DNA of 64,000 bases from Planctomycetota bacterium (GTDB taxonomy: Bacteria > Planctomycetota > Planctomycetia > Planctomycetales > Planctomycetaceae): contig JAQBVJ010000003.1 in assembly GCA_027623235.1 (NCBI GenBank), forward strand, positions 1 through 64,000. The letters run 5' to 3'. The translations under genes and the position numbers were made by a program. Below, one piece after another: positions 45,060 through 54,678 of the stretch (position 1 is the first letter of the stretch; each line of letters starts with the position of its first letter). Under the pieces are notes generated by a model. That model saw nothing but the letters and a program-made list of their open reading frames with translations. It made no database searches and was not told where the DNA came from.

Positions 45060-47276
45060 TCAATATTCGTTATCGGTGTGTTCGGAACCTCCGAAGCCGC
45101 TGAACGTGGACTCCGCCACCTGCCGGATGCGCCGCTCGGTGACTTCCTCGGTCAGCCTGGCGATCGCCTCGGCAATCGGCATCACACCGACGTCGCCATC
45201 GATGCGGTCTCGAACGGCTACCGCTCCCGCCTCGGCTTCTTTGGGGCCGACTACCAGCATGTAAGGGATGAGTTCGATTTGAGCATCTCGAATCTTCGCC
45301 TGCAGCCGTGAGTCGTGCAGATCGGTCGACACACGGAATCCGGCGGCCTTGAACTGCTTTTGAACTTCGATTGCGTAGTCCGCACTTTTGTCGCTGAGAG
45401 GAAGGATGCGAACCTGCTCGGGAGCCAGCCACAGTGGAAACGCTCCGGCATAATGCTCGATGAGCATTCCGACAAAACGCTCCAGCGAGCCGAACGGCGC
45501 GCGGTGAATCATCACTGGCTGGTGCGGCTTGTTGTCCGGCCCGATGTACTCAAGTTTAAATCGCGCCGGAAGGTTGTAGTCCAGTTGGACCGTGCCAAGT
45601 TGCCACTCACGTCCAATACAGTCCCGGACCATGAAGTCGACCTTCGGACCATAGAATGCCGCTTCGCCTTCTTCAGTTTTAAAGTTGAGCCCCGACTCTT
45701 CGAGGACGCGACGAAGAGTTTCCTCTGCGTTGTCCCACAGCGCGTCGTCGCCAACGTACTTGTCTTTGTTCTTTGAGTCGCGAAGTGACAGCTGGGCACG
45801 ATAATTGTCGAGCCCGACGCTTTTCAGCACGAAACGGACGAGATCGATGGTGTCGCGAAACTCCTGCTCAACCTGCTCCGGAGTGCAGAAGATGTGAGCA
45901 TCGTCCTGGGTCAGGCCGCGGACTCGCAGCATGCCGTTCAGCTCGCCCGTCTGCTCGTGCCGGTACACCGTGCCGAACTCGGCCAGCCGCAGCGGCAGTT
46001 CGCGATAGCTGCGGGGCTGCGACTTGTACATGTTGACGTGGTGCGGACAGTTCATCGGTTTGAGGAGGTACCGCTCCTGAGTCTTCTCCCACTCATGCAG
46101 GATGCGACGTTTCTCTGCCGGAGCAGCACTCAGACTGAAACCTTCAAGGTTGAAGCCGAGCACCTTCGCCGCATCCAGCAGCTTCTGCTCTTCCTCGCCG
46201 TTGAGCGGAGTCTCGTCGATTTCGTCGAGCCGCTTGACCCAGTAGTCGACCAGTTGCCCGGCCGAGTGACCGAAGATCGGTGCGAACTGCGAATCGCGGT
46301 AGTAAGGAAAGTGCCCGCTGGTTTCGTACATGTCGACCCGGCCGATGTGCGGCGAGTAGACCGGCTGGTAGCCACGTTCCAGCAGCTCCTTCTTGATGAA
46401 GTCTTCGAGGGTGACGCGAATCGTCGCGCCCTTCGGCAGCCACAGGCAAAGTCCCTGGCCAACGTCCGGCTCGATCTCAAACAACCGCAGCTTCTTGCCG
46501 AGCACTCGATGATCGCGTCGCTTCGCCTCCTCAACCTGATCGAGGTACGCCTTCTGATCTTTCTTGTCAAAGAAAGCCGTTCCGTAAAGTCGCTGCAGCG
46601 GCCGCGCACTCTGGTCGCCTTTCCAGTGAGCTCCGGCCAGCGACAGCAGTTTGAATGCCTTGATCTTTCCCGCGTTGGGAATGTGAGGCCCGCGGCACAG
46701 GTCGACGAATTCGCCCTGCCGGTAAAAACTGAGCGTCTCATGTTCGGCCAGGCCGCCGGAAATGTGCTCGACCTTCAGTTCCTGCTTGAGATCGTCGCAC
46801 AGCGCGATCGCTTCCTCACGCGAGAGTGAGAACCGTTCGAAGGCCTCGCCCTCTTTGACGATCTTTTTCATTTCGGCTTCGATCGCCGCAAAGTCGTCCT
46901 CGCGGATTGGCGTTGCCAGATCAAAGTCGTAGTAAAAGCCGTTATCAGTCGTCGGCCCGAAGGCGAGTCCCACGCCCTCGAACAGTCGCATGACTGCCCG
47001 CGCCATGACGTGAGCACAGGAGTGGCGCAGAACACCGAGTGCCTCGGGGTCGCGCGTGGTGAGCAAGGTCAACGGAATGGGGCGAGCTTCGGTCAGCTCG
47101 CTGAGCGGCCGCATCGAATCGAAGATTGTGTCTTCGACTTTGACAGCGACAACGGCCCTCGCCAGGCCTTCGCTGATGTCGCTCGCGACGTCCAGTGCCG
47201 TCGCCGTGCCGGAGTACTCTTTCACGGTGCCGTCGGGAAGTTGAATCTCAAGGGGATCAGAAGACGCCTGAATCAT
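45060..47276 (-). CDS. thrS: Threonyl-tRNA synthetase with an insertion in the catalytic domain
   Basis: 738 residues, about 100 longer than typical ThrRS. Order: TGS domain (about 8-68), editing domain with [14 protein letters not shown] near 84, class II catalytic domain and anticodon domain ([18 protein letters not shown] onward). Zinc and threonine ligands are visible in [13 protein letters not shown] (Cys near 409), [13 protein letters not shown] and [15 protein letters not shown]. Between [15 protein letters not shown] (ending near 328) and KPMNCPHH, where common enzymes have about a dozen residues, lie roughly 75, a charged segment containing [21 protein letters not shown] recall similar inserts in planctomycete ThrRS. 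It charges tRNA-Thr with threonine. No T-box leader is seen upstream. Confidence 0.96.
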   Translation of the reverse strand: MIQASSDPLEIQLPDGTVKEYSGTATALDVASDISEGLARAVVAVKVEDTIFDSMRPLSELTEARPIPLTLLTTRDPEALGVLRHSCAHVMARAVMRLFEGVGLAFGPTTDNGFYYDFDLATPIREDDFAAIEAEMKKIVKEGEAFERFSLSREEAIALCDDLKQELKVEHISGGLAEHETLSFYRQGEFVDLCRGPHIPNAGKIKAFKLLSLAGAHWKGDQSARPLQRLYGTAFFDKKDQKAYLDQVEEAKRRDHRVLGKKLRLFEIEPDVGQGLCLWLPKGATIRVTLEDFIKKELLERGYQPVYSPHIGRVDMYETSGHFPYYRDSQFAPIFGHSAGQLVDYWVKRLDEIDETPLNGEEEQKLLDAAKVLGFNLEGFSLSAAPAEKRRILHEWEKTQERYLLKPMNCPHHVNMYKSQPRSYRELPLRLAEFGTVYRHEQTGELNGMLRVRGLTQDDAHIFCTPEQVEQEFRDTIDLVRFVLKSVGLDNYRAQLSLRDSKNKDKYVGDDALWDNAEETLRRVLEESGLNFKTEEGEAAFYGPKVDFMVRDCIGREWQLGTVQLDYNLPARFKLEYIGPDNKPHQPVMIHRAPFGSLERFVGMLIEHYAGAFPLWLAPEQVRILPLSDKSADYAIEVQKQFKAAGFRVSTDLHDSRLQAKIRDAQIELIPYMLVVGPKEAEAGAVAVRDRIDGDVGVMPIAEAIARLTEEVTERRIRQVAESTFSGFGGSEHTDNEY

Positions 47277-47469
47277 CGAACGCTCGTCTTTCTCTCAGAG
47301 TAAGATGACTGCCGTCCCGCCGGCACAAATGGCGAGGCCTCCGTCAGTCACCAGCCGGAATCTTTTCTCAAGGTCATTGGGTATTCCGGCAGGTCGGCTT
47401 TGTATTCGATGAGCCTGACAATAAAAAGACGCCGTGGTTCGTAACGTTTTCGCCGTTTCAGCCAGAATG

Positions 47470-47476
47470 AAGGAGG
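47470..47476 (+). promoter_or_regulatory. Perfect Shine-Dalgarno fixing the folK start
   Basis: AAGGAGG lies five bases before GTG at 47482. It sits inside the alternative longer reading frame and therefore argues that translation starts at the GTG. Confidence 0.8.
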
Positions 47477-47481
47477 GCATC

Positions 47482-48216
47482 GTGCAGGCGTGTATTTCAC
47501 TCGGCGGCAACATGGGCGACGTGGCGGACACGTTTCGCAAAACGCTGCGCCAGCTGAAAAACACAACCGGTGTCGCACACGTCGAGGCGAGTCGTCTTTA
47601 CCAGTCGGTGCCGGTCGGGACGGACGCGGGTCGCCCTTTTCTGAACGCGGCCGCGACTCTCGACACAAGCCTGACGCCGATTGAGCTGCTCCGTTTGCTG
47701 CAACAGATCGAAAATTCGCATCAACGAATTCGCGAGACCCACTGGGGGCCCAGGACACTGGATCTGGACCTGATTCTGTTCGGCGATCAGACGGTCGCCA
47801 CGCCGGAACTCACGATTCCGCACCCCCACTGCTGGTACCGCCGATTCGTTGTCGATCCGCTGGCGGAAGTCGCTCCCGAGGCGAGGCACCCTGAATTCGA
47901 ACTGTCGGTCTCACAGCTGAAAGACGTTCTCTACACGAACGACTTTCATATCGCCGTGCGAGGACCGGACGATCTACTCATTCGACTGCCGGAGTTAAAC
48001 CGGAACTTCTCGTCGGAATTTCCCGGCGTCCTGCTTCTTCCGTTTTCAGAAGCGAACTCTGAAAACTCGCGGCAAATCGTCGTTTCATTTCTGGCCGCAG
48101 ACGAAACGCCGCGTCCATTCCGGCTGAGAGGCCGGGTCGACACCGCTGAGCAGTTTCTTCGGGACGTGCTGAGCGCTGCACGTGGCCAGGTCACCCAGGT
48201 CGCAAACTTCACATAG
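47482..48216 (+). CDS. folK: HPPK (folate biosynthesis) with a C-terminal extension
   Basis: 244 residues. The first 160 are 6-hydroxymethyl-7,8-dihydropterin pyrophosphokinase: [11 protein letters not shown] at the start, [19 protein letters not shown], and the ATP/Mg motif [18 protein letters not shown] followed by [20 protein letters not shown]. The enzyme transfers pyrophosphate from ATP to the pterin, two steps before dihydrofolate. About 85 further residues ([18 protein letters not shown], then an LLLPFSEA stretch and a final [17 protein letters not shown]) are not part of HPPK and were not recognised. The GTG start follows a perfect AAGGAGG; an ATG at 47467 would precede that site. The end overlaps convergent pyrC by 8 bases. 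Confidence 0.92.
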   Translation: MQACISLGGNMGDVADTFRKTLRQLKNTTGVAHVEASRLYQSVPVGTDAGRPFLNAAATLDTSLTPIELLRLLQQIENSHQRIRETHWGPRTLDLDLILFGDQTVATPELTIPHPHCWYRRFVVDPLAEVAPEARHPEFELSVSQLKDVLYTNDFHIAVRGPDDLLIRLPELNRNFSSEFPGVLLLPFSEANSENSRQIVVSFLAADETPRPFRLRGRVDTAEQFLRDVLSAARGQVTQVANFT

Positions 48217-49546
48217 TGGCCCAGTAGCCGCCGCGCGAGTGATCGTAGGTCACTTCCGTACCGTGCGCGGACACGTTGACCTTTCCATCCTGAAACACGG
48301 TCTGCCCCATCGCCCAGGTTCGTACTGGCCAACCTTTCAGATGCGTGCCGTGCCAGGGGCTCCAGCGCGACTTCGTCAATTGATTCTCATTGAGAATGGT
48401 GTCTTTCCGGTTCAAGTCGACCAGAACCAGATCAGCGTCGTATCCCTCAACGATGCGACCCTTGTTGACGATGTCCCAGACTCGCGCGGGAGCGTCGCAC
48501 ATCCAGGCGACGACCTGTTCGAGCGAGCAGAGTCCCTTGTTGACTCGATCCAGCATCAAAGCCAGCGAGTTTTCGACGGCTGGCAATCCGGATGGTGACT
48601 TCGGATACGGCTGATCCTTTTCGGCCAGAGTGTGCGGCGCATGGTCGGTCGCGATCACCTGGACGATTCCGTCGAGAAGCCCTTTCCACAACGCCGCATT
48701 ATCGGCTGCCGTTTTGATCGACGGGTTCATCTGAATCAGTGAGCCCAGCCGCTCATAATCGTCCACGTTGAAGAGCAAATGGTGCGGGCACACTTCGGCC
48801 GTTATGAGTCCGCCGTGGTCGGCAATGAGCGGCAGTTCGTCCGCCGTCGAAACGTGCAGCACGTGGAATCGGTGCCGGTAATATTTTGCCAGTTCGATCG
48901 CGCGTGCCGTCGCGATGACAGCCGCCATGTGATCTCGAATTTCGGAGTGGTCCCGCCAGGTGATGCCACGTCCTCGATGCTCCAGACGAATCTTGTTTCT
49001 CCGAAAGGTCGTTTCGTCTTCGCAGTGAGCGCAGATCGGCAGCGTGGTCTGTTCAAAGATTTCTTCCAGCGCGAGCTGTTCGTCCACCAGAAGATCGCCG
49101 GTGCTGGAACCGATGAAAATCTTGATCCCGGCGACTCGATTCGCCTCACGCAGACACTGAGTGTTCTTTCCCGTCGCGCCGATGTAGAAGCCGTAATTGA
49201 CGACTGATTTTTCGGCGGCGAGTGCCAGCTTCTCGTCAATTCGCTGTTGGTCGATGGCGTTCGGGATCGTATTCGGCATCTCCAGAAACGTCGTCACGCC
49301 TCCTTTCGCGCACGCGTGGCTCGCCGTGCGAAGGTCCTCTTTCTCAGTCAAACCCGGATCGCGAAAGTGGACCTGATCGTCGACCACGCCGGGGATCAAA
49401 TGCAGCCCCGTCGCGTCAACACACTCATCGGCGCTCGTGCCGGACGGTGGATCGATCGCGACGATCGCCGTGCCATCGACAAGAACATCTGCTTGACGAG
49501 TCTCACCTGGAAAAACGCAAGTGGCTCCCTGGATCAGCGTTTTCAT
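48209..49546 (-). CDS. pyrC: Dihydroorotase (DQVHF-type)
   Basis: 445-residue amidohydrolase making dihydroorotate in pyrimidine synthesis. The metal-site motif reads [19 protein letters not shown] near 53-71, so the first His of the usual HxH is Gln. Later ligand regions are intact: [27 protein letters not shown] and [15 protein letters not shown]. The DDQVHFR-EPGLT form and KIF-GSSTG are, as far as I recall, typical of Bacteroidetes-type dihydroorotases, so activity is likely preserved with altered metal binding. It is separate from carbamoyltransferase (pyrB), which is not in the window. PyrK-like function is encoded 27 kb away. No clear ribosome site precedes ATG at 49546. Confidence 0.92.
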   Translation of the reverse strand: MKTLIQGATCVFPGETRQADVLVDGTAIVAIDPPSGTSADECVDATGLHLIPGVVDDQVHFRDPGLTEKEDLRTASHACAKGGVTTFLEMPNTIPNAIDQQRIDEKLALAAEKSVVNYGFYIGATGKNTQCLREANRVAGIKIFIGSSTGDLLVDEQLALEEIFEQTTLPICAHCEDETTFRRNKIRLEHRGRGITWRDHSEIRDHMAAVIATARAIELAKYYRHRFHVLHVSTADELPLIADHGGLITAEVCPHHLLFNVDDYERLGSLIQMNPSIKTAADNAALWKGLLDGIVQVIATDHAPHTLAEKDQPYPKSPSGLPAVENSLALMLDRVNKGLCSLEQVVAWMCDAPARVWDIVNKGRIVEGYDADLVLVDLNRKDTILNENQLTKSRWSPWHGTHLKGWPVRTWAMGQTVFQDGKVNVSAHGTEVTYDHSRGGYWATM

Positions 49547-49596
49547 GCTCCGTCACTTTCAAATCGAGGATTGTCCGGGCGTCCGGGATGCGTCTT

Positions 49597-49630
49597 AAAA
49601 AAAGCGGGCAGACCTTCAGGCCGCCCGCTT
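49597..49630 (-). terminator. Rho-independent terminator after the cytochrome gene
   Basis: On the minus strand AAGCGGGC and GCCCGCTT pair around a 13-base loop and run into TTTTTT. It lies 39 bases past the cytochrome stop codon and separates it from pyrC. Confidence 0.82.
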
Positions 49631-49668
49631 CAAACTATCGGTGACTGCCAGGTAACCCCGGCGGATCT

Positions 49669-50097
49669 CTACTTTTTCTTGTACTTGTGCTCGGTGTGGC
49701 AGTGTTTGCACGCGGCTGTGATCCCCGCGATCGACTCAAGAGCTCCCTCGGCATCTTTTTTCTCGATCAACTTGAGCGTCTTCACACTGGCCTCGTCGAG
49801 AATTCTGCACGCCTGCTTCCAGACTTCGTCAGGACACCGACCGTCCGCCATCATGGCATGACCGGATTCGTTAAGCAGAGCGGCCGCCGTTGCCAGCTTC
49901 TTCCAGGCCTCATCATCTGCGGGAGCTTCCTTGAGGCCTTCCTGAAGAACACCAAGTTGCGGCTTCACGAGTCCTGCCATCAGCTGTGACGATGTGAGTG
50001 GTCGCGTCTCACCTTTTTTCTGAGCGTTTCCAGGCACAATGAGTGAGACGGTCAGGACGGCAAGAGCGAGGGCGGCAATACAAAGACGCTGTTTCAT
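49669..50097 (-). CDS. Exported c-type cytochrome (cytochrome c'-like)
   Basis: 142 residues. A signal peptide (MKQRLCIAALALAVLTVSLI) is followed by a four-helix-bundle-like body and a single C-terminal heme site, ITAACKHCHTEHKYKKK, with CKHCH close to the end as in cytochromes c'. The HAMMADGRCPDEVWKQAC stretch holds extra Cys residues that are not heme sites. It would carry electrons or bind small gases in the periplasm; no oxidase or reductase partner is adjacent. AAAGGAAG precedes the ATG at four bases. Terminator structure follows the gene, so it is at the end of its transcript. Confidence 0.88.
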   Translation of the reverse strand: MKQRLCIAALALAVLTVSLIVPGNAQKKGETRPLTSSQLMAGLVKPQLGVLQEGLKEAPADDEAWKKLATAAALLNESGHAMMADGRCPDEVWKQACRILDEASVKTLKLIEKKDAEGALESIAGITAACKHCHTEHKYKKK

Positions 50098-50187
50098 AAG
50101 ACTTCCTTTGGGCCGTTGAAGGAACGAGAGGCGGGACAGTTTGAGGTCGAATCGTAGGGGAACTGGCGAGGGACTCCAACCGGCCGG

Positions 50188-51630
50188 TCAGACGGCAGTG
50201 TCAGGGTCAGGCAGGACGCGACTCATCTCGTCTTCCCGAAAGCCCATGCCCGTTGAGCCGAGCGTCGACAGGTCGATGCATCCGTTCCGCCTGGTAAACA
50301 TTCCCGGATGCACCTGGGCCTCAGGAATCGATGCCTCCGGGTAGAACTGCATGCTGTTCGTCTCGACTCCCATGATCGTCCCGGCGTGAGCGGCGAGCCG
50401 AAGATGCGTCACTTGAGCGAGCATCGGATTCGCCAGGTCCTGCACCATCAGCGGCATTCCATGAGCCTTCGCCCAGCACAGACTGAGGATCGCCCCCGTC
50501 TGCGTTTTGCACGTCTTCAGTGCGACTCCGGACCAGCCCAGGCTGCGGCCCAGTCGCACGTGCTGCCAGTCGTGAGCACTCTCGTCCAGAAACACGGGCT
50601 TCCGCGCGGCGACGCTGCGACAGTCAATTGAGAATTTCTCCAGGTCGTACGGAAACGGCTGCTCAATGTAGAGCAGCATGCCGAACGTCCTCGGATGCTC
50701 TTCGCGCAGCCGGTCGAGAATCTCATTCACGTAACGTGGATCAGTGACCGTGCAGTTGAAGTCGGCCGTCAGCCACACAACGTCCTCGCGAATCGCGATC
50801 TCGCCAACTCGCACGAGCCGATCGTAATCCCACTCGGCATCAATCCCGCGAAGCTTCACTTTAAGACACTTCAGACCGTCCCGACGAATCCAGTCCTCCA
50901 GCAGAACTGGATAGCCATCATCCGGTTCTCCACCGGTCAGATCGTCCGCCGAAAGCGGGTCGAGACCGCCGATCAAATGCCACGCCATCAATTTCTGCGG
51001 GGCGGGATTCTCAAGGAACGCATCCGGGAAGAGACCGGCGAACGAAATGTCGGACTCCTCAACTGGTTCGAGAAAACGGCTGAGGTCACGTGACAGAAAC
51101 TCGGCCGAATATGTCTGATAGGAATCCCGCTGAAGCAGTCGGCCATAAGCGTCGTGAAGAGCAATGTCAAAGGGGCTGCAGCAGACCAGAGCGGCAAGAA
51201 ACGGCACATCGTTCGAGCCGGGCTGGCAGGGATGTGTACCCTCGCCTCCATGCGCCGTGCGAGCGGAATTGAATTCGCTGCGCAACCGCGACAGTTCTGT
51301 CCGCTGAAAATCGTACCCCACTTCCAGGGGATGCCCGGTCACATCGAACGAAGCCCACGCCGCAGTCAGCCGGCGGCAGAAATCAACAAGCGCATCGTGA
51401 CGTTCGGTATAGCTGAGTTCGCTCGGCCAGACCCACTGCACGTTGAGCGGCGTTTCTCCCCAGCCGGACGCAGACTGCCCTCGTCGATCGGTCACCGTGA
51501 GCCGCACGCGTGCGCAGGTGACTTCGGTCAGCACCTCCGGGCCAAACTTGATCGGCACGCGAGCCTGCACGGGGATCAAAAAGAGCTCTGCCGCGGTGAC
51601 TCGAACGTCGCTGTGTTTCGACCCGGTCAT
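50188..51630 (-). CDS. Enolase-superfamily enzyme (mandelate racemase/muconate-lactonising-like)
   Basis: 480 residues. The barrel keeps the superfamily residues: KxK in LKCLKVKLRG (about 252-260), metal Asp in LTADFNC near 287, Glu in YIEQPFPYD near 317, the Asp-Glu pair in FLDESAHD near 345 and a terminal KTQ Lys in ALKTCKTQTGAI near 368. Residues 1-130 form the capping domain (AAELFLIPVQARVPIKFG). The length exceeds typical family members, mainly through an insertion around 165-240. The reaction, racemase, dehydratase or cycloisomerase, cannot be fixed. Its ATG overlaps the stop of the upstream transporter (ATGA, 51627-51630), implying translational coupling and a shared substrate. Cytoplasmic. 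Confidence 0.86.
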   Translation of the reverse strand: MTGSKHSDVRVTAAELFLIPVQARVPIKFGPEVLTEVTCARVRLTVTDRRGQSASGWGETPLNVQWVWPSELSYTERHDALVDFCRRLTAAWASFDVTGHPLEVGYDFQRTELSRLRSEFNSARTAHGGEGTHPCQPGSNDVPFLAALVCCSPFDIALHDAYGRLLQRDSYQTYSAEFLSRDLSRFLEPVEESDISFAGLFPDAFLENPAPQKLMAWHLIGGLDPLSADDLTGGEPDDGYPVLLEDWIRRDGLKCLKVKLRGIDAEWDYDRLVRVGEIAIREDVVWLTADFNCTVTDPRYVNEILDRLREEHPRTFGMLLYIEQPFPYDLEKFSIDCRSVAARKPVFLDESAHDWQHVRLGRSLGWSGVALKTCKTQTGAILSLCWAKAHGMPLMVQDLANPMLAQVTHLRLAAHAGTIMGVETNSMQFYPEASIPEAQVHPGMFTRRNGCIDLSTLGSTGMGFREDEMSRVLPDPDTAV

Positions 51631-52991
51631 TGGTTTGAGGATGGTTCACCGGACAGTTTGCCATCGTCACCACTTGCTCCGGATGGAGCAGGCTCAACTG
51701 CCGGCGGGTTGGTCCACTTCTCCCACCCGGCCGGAATCGAATGGAACGCGGTCCGGTAGGCCATGCCAAGCAGCAGGACCAGGCCAATGATCCCCAGCCC
51801 GATCGTCCCAGGACCGTTCTTTCCAGTGCCCATGACATCCTGGCGACTGGTCAGCCACAGCAGGACAACAGCGATGAGTGGTGCTCCCAGCACGGTAACC
51901 GCCTGAGCAAAAATGAGCGTCGGCGTCCGGTCGAATCCAAGCAGGGTCGACGCGAGAGCCACGACCATGCCGGTCAACAAAGCGGCCGTCGTCATGATGC
52001 GCGGCCATTTTCCGGATGGATCGCTGCCAAGGTTGAGACTGTCCGACAGGATGAATCCGCCAATCATCGAGTTCACGAGAAACGATGAATACGCGGCAGA
52101 AAACAGACCGAAGCAGAAGATGATCTTGGCACTCGGCCCGAACGTCGTTTCCAGCGCTTTCGCAACATCCACAGGGTCGTTCAGTGTCACTTCTTTGCCG
52201 GTGTAAAGTCCTGCGGCGGCTGTCGACATCAGCATCACCGTGATGAGAAACATGATGATCGACCCGATTCGGGCGTCGAGCATGCCGCTCTTCAATTCCG
52301 GCTCCTTCCACCCTTTCTGGCGAACGAGGTAGGCCTGATAGTAGGCGGCTGTGATGACGAACGTGGTGCCGACCAATGCGAGCAGTTCAATAATGAGGTC
52401 GCTCGTTTTTCGCTCGACTCCGGACACCCCGACCGACGGGATCAACCCTTTCAGCAGTGCGCCAACATCCGGCCCGAGCAGCACAAGGTTGACTGCAAAG
52501 CAGATCAGCATGAGTGCCACAAAGCACATCATGACCCGTTCAAGCATCTTGTAGAGATCCTTGAATATGAACAGAAACGAGATCGCGACCGCATTGAACA
52601 GAACGATCAACACGGCGACGGCCGCTTCGCTGTCGACAAAGACCTTGAAGGCAGCTCCCACTCCAATATTGTTTCCGGACTGGAATGCGGCGGAGATGAA
52701 AAACGCACAGCACCCAACGAGAATTGCGAGGCCTTTGCCCGCCCGCTCGCGGATCAAATCTCCCGGAGCCTTTTCTGCGAGAACTCCCAGCCGGGCGCCG
52801 ATCGTCATGTAAAGCATCATGAAGACGACGGAGATCACAACGACCCAGAGCATGGAATAGCCCTGATTCGCTCCGACCTTCGAGCTCGACACGATGCTGC
52901 CAGGCCCGATGACAACGCAAGCCGTGATCAATCCAGGGCCGAGCCGGTAGTACCAGGGACGCGGGGAAGGTGCGTTTTCTGCGCTGCTCAT
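51627..52991 (-). CDS. Nramp-family-like transporter lacking canonical metal-site residues
   Basis: 454 residues with about eleven helices. The scaffold is Nramp/LeuT-like: RLGPGLITACVVIGPGSIVS opens the first helix and IGARLGVLAEKAPGDLI the loop after the second. However, the metal-binding DPGN of helix 1 is here GPGS and the MPH-type motif of helix 6 is replaced by TTFVITAAYYQAYLV, so a divalent-metal role is doubtful. The start at 52991 has AGGAAT five to six bases upstream; a longer frame to 53036 lacks one. The enolase-superfamily gene follows with an ATGA overlap, so the two are one operon. An organic substrate processed by that enzyme is my inference. Confidence 0.85.
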   Translation of the reverse strand: MSSAENAPSPRPWYYRLGPGLITACVVIGPGSIVSSSKVGANQGYSMLWVVVISVVFMMLYMTIGARLGVLAEKAPGDLIRERAGKGLAILVGCCAFFISAAFQSGNNIGVGAAFKVFVDSEAAVAVLIVLFNAVAISFLFIFKDLYKMLERVMMCFVALMLICFAVNLVLLGPDVGALLKGLIPSVGVSGVERKTSDLIIELLALVGTTFVITAAYYQAYLVRQKGWKEPELKSGMLDARIGSIIMFLITVMLMSTAAAGLYTGKEVTLNDPVDVAKALETTFGPSAKIIFCFGLFSAAYSSFLVNSMIGGFILSDSLNLGSDPSGKWPRIMTTAALLTGMVVALASTLLGFDRTPTLIFAQAVTVLGAPLIAVVLLWLTSRQDVMGTGKNGPGTIGLGIIGLVLLLGMAYRTAFHSIPAGWEKWTNPPAVEPAPSGASGDDGKLSGEPSSNQ

Positions 52992-53110
52992 GGGGGATTC
53001 CTGATTCGAAGTTGCAGGCTCAAAACGGAGTCGCAAATCCTACAGGAATCAGGTTGGCGAGCGAACTGACGGCGGGAAGGGTGCTCTCCGCCGTTCTTCA
53101 AGCAGCGAGT

Positions 53111-53446
53111 TCACAATTGATCGGCAATCGATTTCAGCACGCAGGCGGCCTGAGTGAGTTCGGCTCTCGTCGCATCATTGGATCGGCTCTTTCTGACCTT
53201 GAAGGTCCGGGGAGAGACTTCGACAAGAATACTTAATGCTTCGTCGAGGATGTCGTTTGCCATCTCGATCGCCTGAACTTCCGACAGGCCCAGTTCCTCA
53301 GGTTCGAAGAGGACGGCGATAATCGAGTCGGCGGCGACTTCCAGAAGCTGTCTGGAAGTCTCCCGGTTTTCGGATTCGATTTCCGATTCTGACGCGGAAG
53401 AGTCGCGACCTGCAAAAGCAGGGTTCAGAGTTTCGTAGTGAAACAT
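53111..53446 (-). CDS. Hypothetical small acidic protein
   Basis: 111 residues, cytoplasmic, mostly helical: SRQLLEVAADSIIAVLFEPE, then EELGLSEVQAIEMANDILDE and SNDATRAELTQAACVLKSIA. No family is recognised. The periodic hydrophobic positions and continuous coding character argue for a genuine protein, probably a small helical bundle. GGGAG lies about ten bases upstream of ATG at 53446. It sits between the transporter and a TIM-barrel gene, all on the minus strand, but is separated from the former by 119 bases and may be independent. Confidence 0.6.
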   Translation of the reverse strand: MFHYETLNPAFAGRDSSASESEIESENRETSRQLLEVAADSIIAVLFEPEELGLSEVQAIEMANDILDEALSILVEVSPRTFKVRKSRSNDATRAELTQAACVLKSIADQL

Positions 53447-53631
53447 GGCCCAATGACTCCCGCGATGAATGAGTACGGATTGCCTCGGTCGGCCAGAGCA
53501 GGCGAAAGAATCTCACGCAATGTCGTGGTGTAGACCGTTGCTGGCAATATCTTCTCCAAATTCTCAATTGACACAGAAAATGAGGCAAATCCCTCTTCGG
53601 CAGTTAGTCGACAGAAAACGGCGGTGCGCAT

Positions 53632-53660
53632 AAGAAAACCCGGCCAGATTCTGGCCGGGT
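53632..53660 (-). terminator. Rho-independent terminator after the TIM-barrel gene
   Basis: On the minus strand ACCCGGCCAG pairs perfectly with CTGGCCGGGT around AAT and is followed by TTTTCTT. It begins 22 bases past the stop codon at 53683. Confidence 0.87.
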
Positions 53661-53682
53661 CGGACAATTTGTTACGAATTGC

Positions 53683-54678
53683 TCAATCTTCGAACGCCGC
53701 GTCGAATCTCACATTTGAGGGTTCAAAGTCGACATTCTTACAGAACTGGCAGGACTCCCGGGCACCATGCTCGCGGTCCATGCCAGAGTCTTCCCACTCG
53801 ACCGAAAGCGGCCCGGTATAACCAATTGCGTTGAGAGCCCGGATGATTTCCTCAAATCGGACCGCCCCTCTTCCCACGCTCCGGAAGTCCCAGCCTCGCC
53901 GAGGATCACCAAACGGCAGATGGCTGGAATTGATTCCGGTTCGACCGTTAAGTGTCGTTGACGCATCTTTCATGTGGACGTGGTAAATCCGGTCAGGAAA
54001 TGCCCGGATGAACTCGACCGAATCGATGCCCTGCCAGATCAGGTGACTTGGGTCGAAGTTGAACCCGAATTCTTCACGGTGGTCAAGAGCTTCCAGGGCT
54101 CGCTCTGCCGAGTAGATATCAAAGGCAATTTCGGTTGGGTGGACTTCCAGTCCGAACTTAACCCCACACTCCTGAAATACGTCGAGGATCGGATTCCAGC
54201 GATCGGCGAGCAGCTGAAATCCCGCGTCAATCGTCTCGCGGGGTGTCGGTGGGAAATCGTAAATCAAATGCCAGATTGACGAACCGGTGAAGCCATTGAC
54301 GACAGAAACTCCCAGTTTCTGAGCGGCTCGGGCCGTGTTTTTCATTTCCTCAATAGCCCGCTCAGTGACACCTGCGGGATTACCATCACCCCACACATAG
54401 GCCGGTAGAATCGACTTATGGCGTGAGTCGATGTTATCCAGAACCGCCTGGCCGGCCAGATGATTGGAAATCGCGTGCAGCTTGAGGTCGTGCTTCTCAA
54501 GCAGGTCTCTTTTTCGAGAACAATAGGTGTCATCAGAAATGGCTTTGTCCACTTCGAAGTGGTCGCCCCAGCAGGCAAGCTCCAGCCCGTCGTAGCCAAA
54601 TTCGCTGGCCTTACGGCAAAGTTCTTCCAGAGGAAGATCTGCCCATTGACCGGTAAAAAGTGTCACATCTCGAGCCAT
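53683..54678 (-). CDS. Sugar phosphate isomerase/epimerase-like TIM barrel
   Basis: 331 residues, cytoplasmic (no signal peptide). The xylose-isomerase-like barrel retains all usual metal ligands: E in [14 protein letters not shown] and H in [15 protein letters not shown] in [12 protein letters not shown] and E in [13 protein letters not shown]. Two Trp-rich substrate loops ([26 protein letters not shown]) fit a sugar or polyol epimerase. The precise sugar is unknown; myo-inositol catabolic enzymes (IolE/IolI) and hydroxypyruvate isomerase are related. It differs from the exported protein at 10394-11311, which lacks the HVHMKD motif. Transcribed alone, with its own terminator. The ATG at 54678 lacks a strong ribosome site. 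Confidence 0.9.
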   Translation of the reverse strand: MARDVTLFTGQWADLPLEELCRKASEFGYDGLELACWGDHFEVDKAISDDTYCSRKRDLLEKHDLKLHAISNHLAGQAVLDNIDSRHKSILPAYVWGDGNPAGVTERAIEEMKNTARAAQKLGVSVVNGFTGSSIWHLIYDFPPTPRETIDAGFQLLADRWNPILDVFQECGVKFGLEVHPTEIAFDIYSAERALEALDHREEFGFNFDPSHLIWQGIDSVEFIRAFPDRIYHVHMKDASTTLNGRTGINSSHLPFGDPRRGWDFRSVGRGAVRFEEIIRALNAIGYTGPLSVEWEDSGMDREHGARESCQFCKNVDFEPSNVRFDAAFED

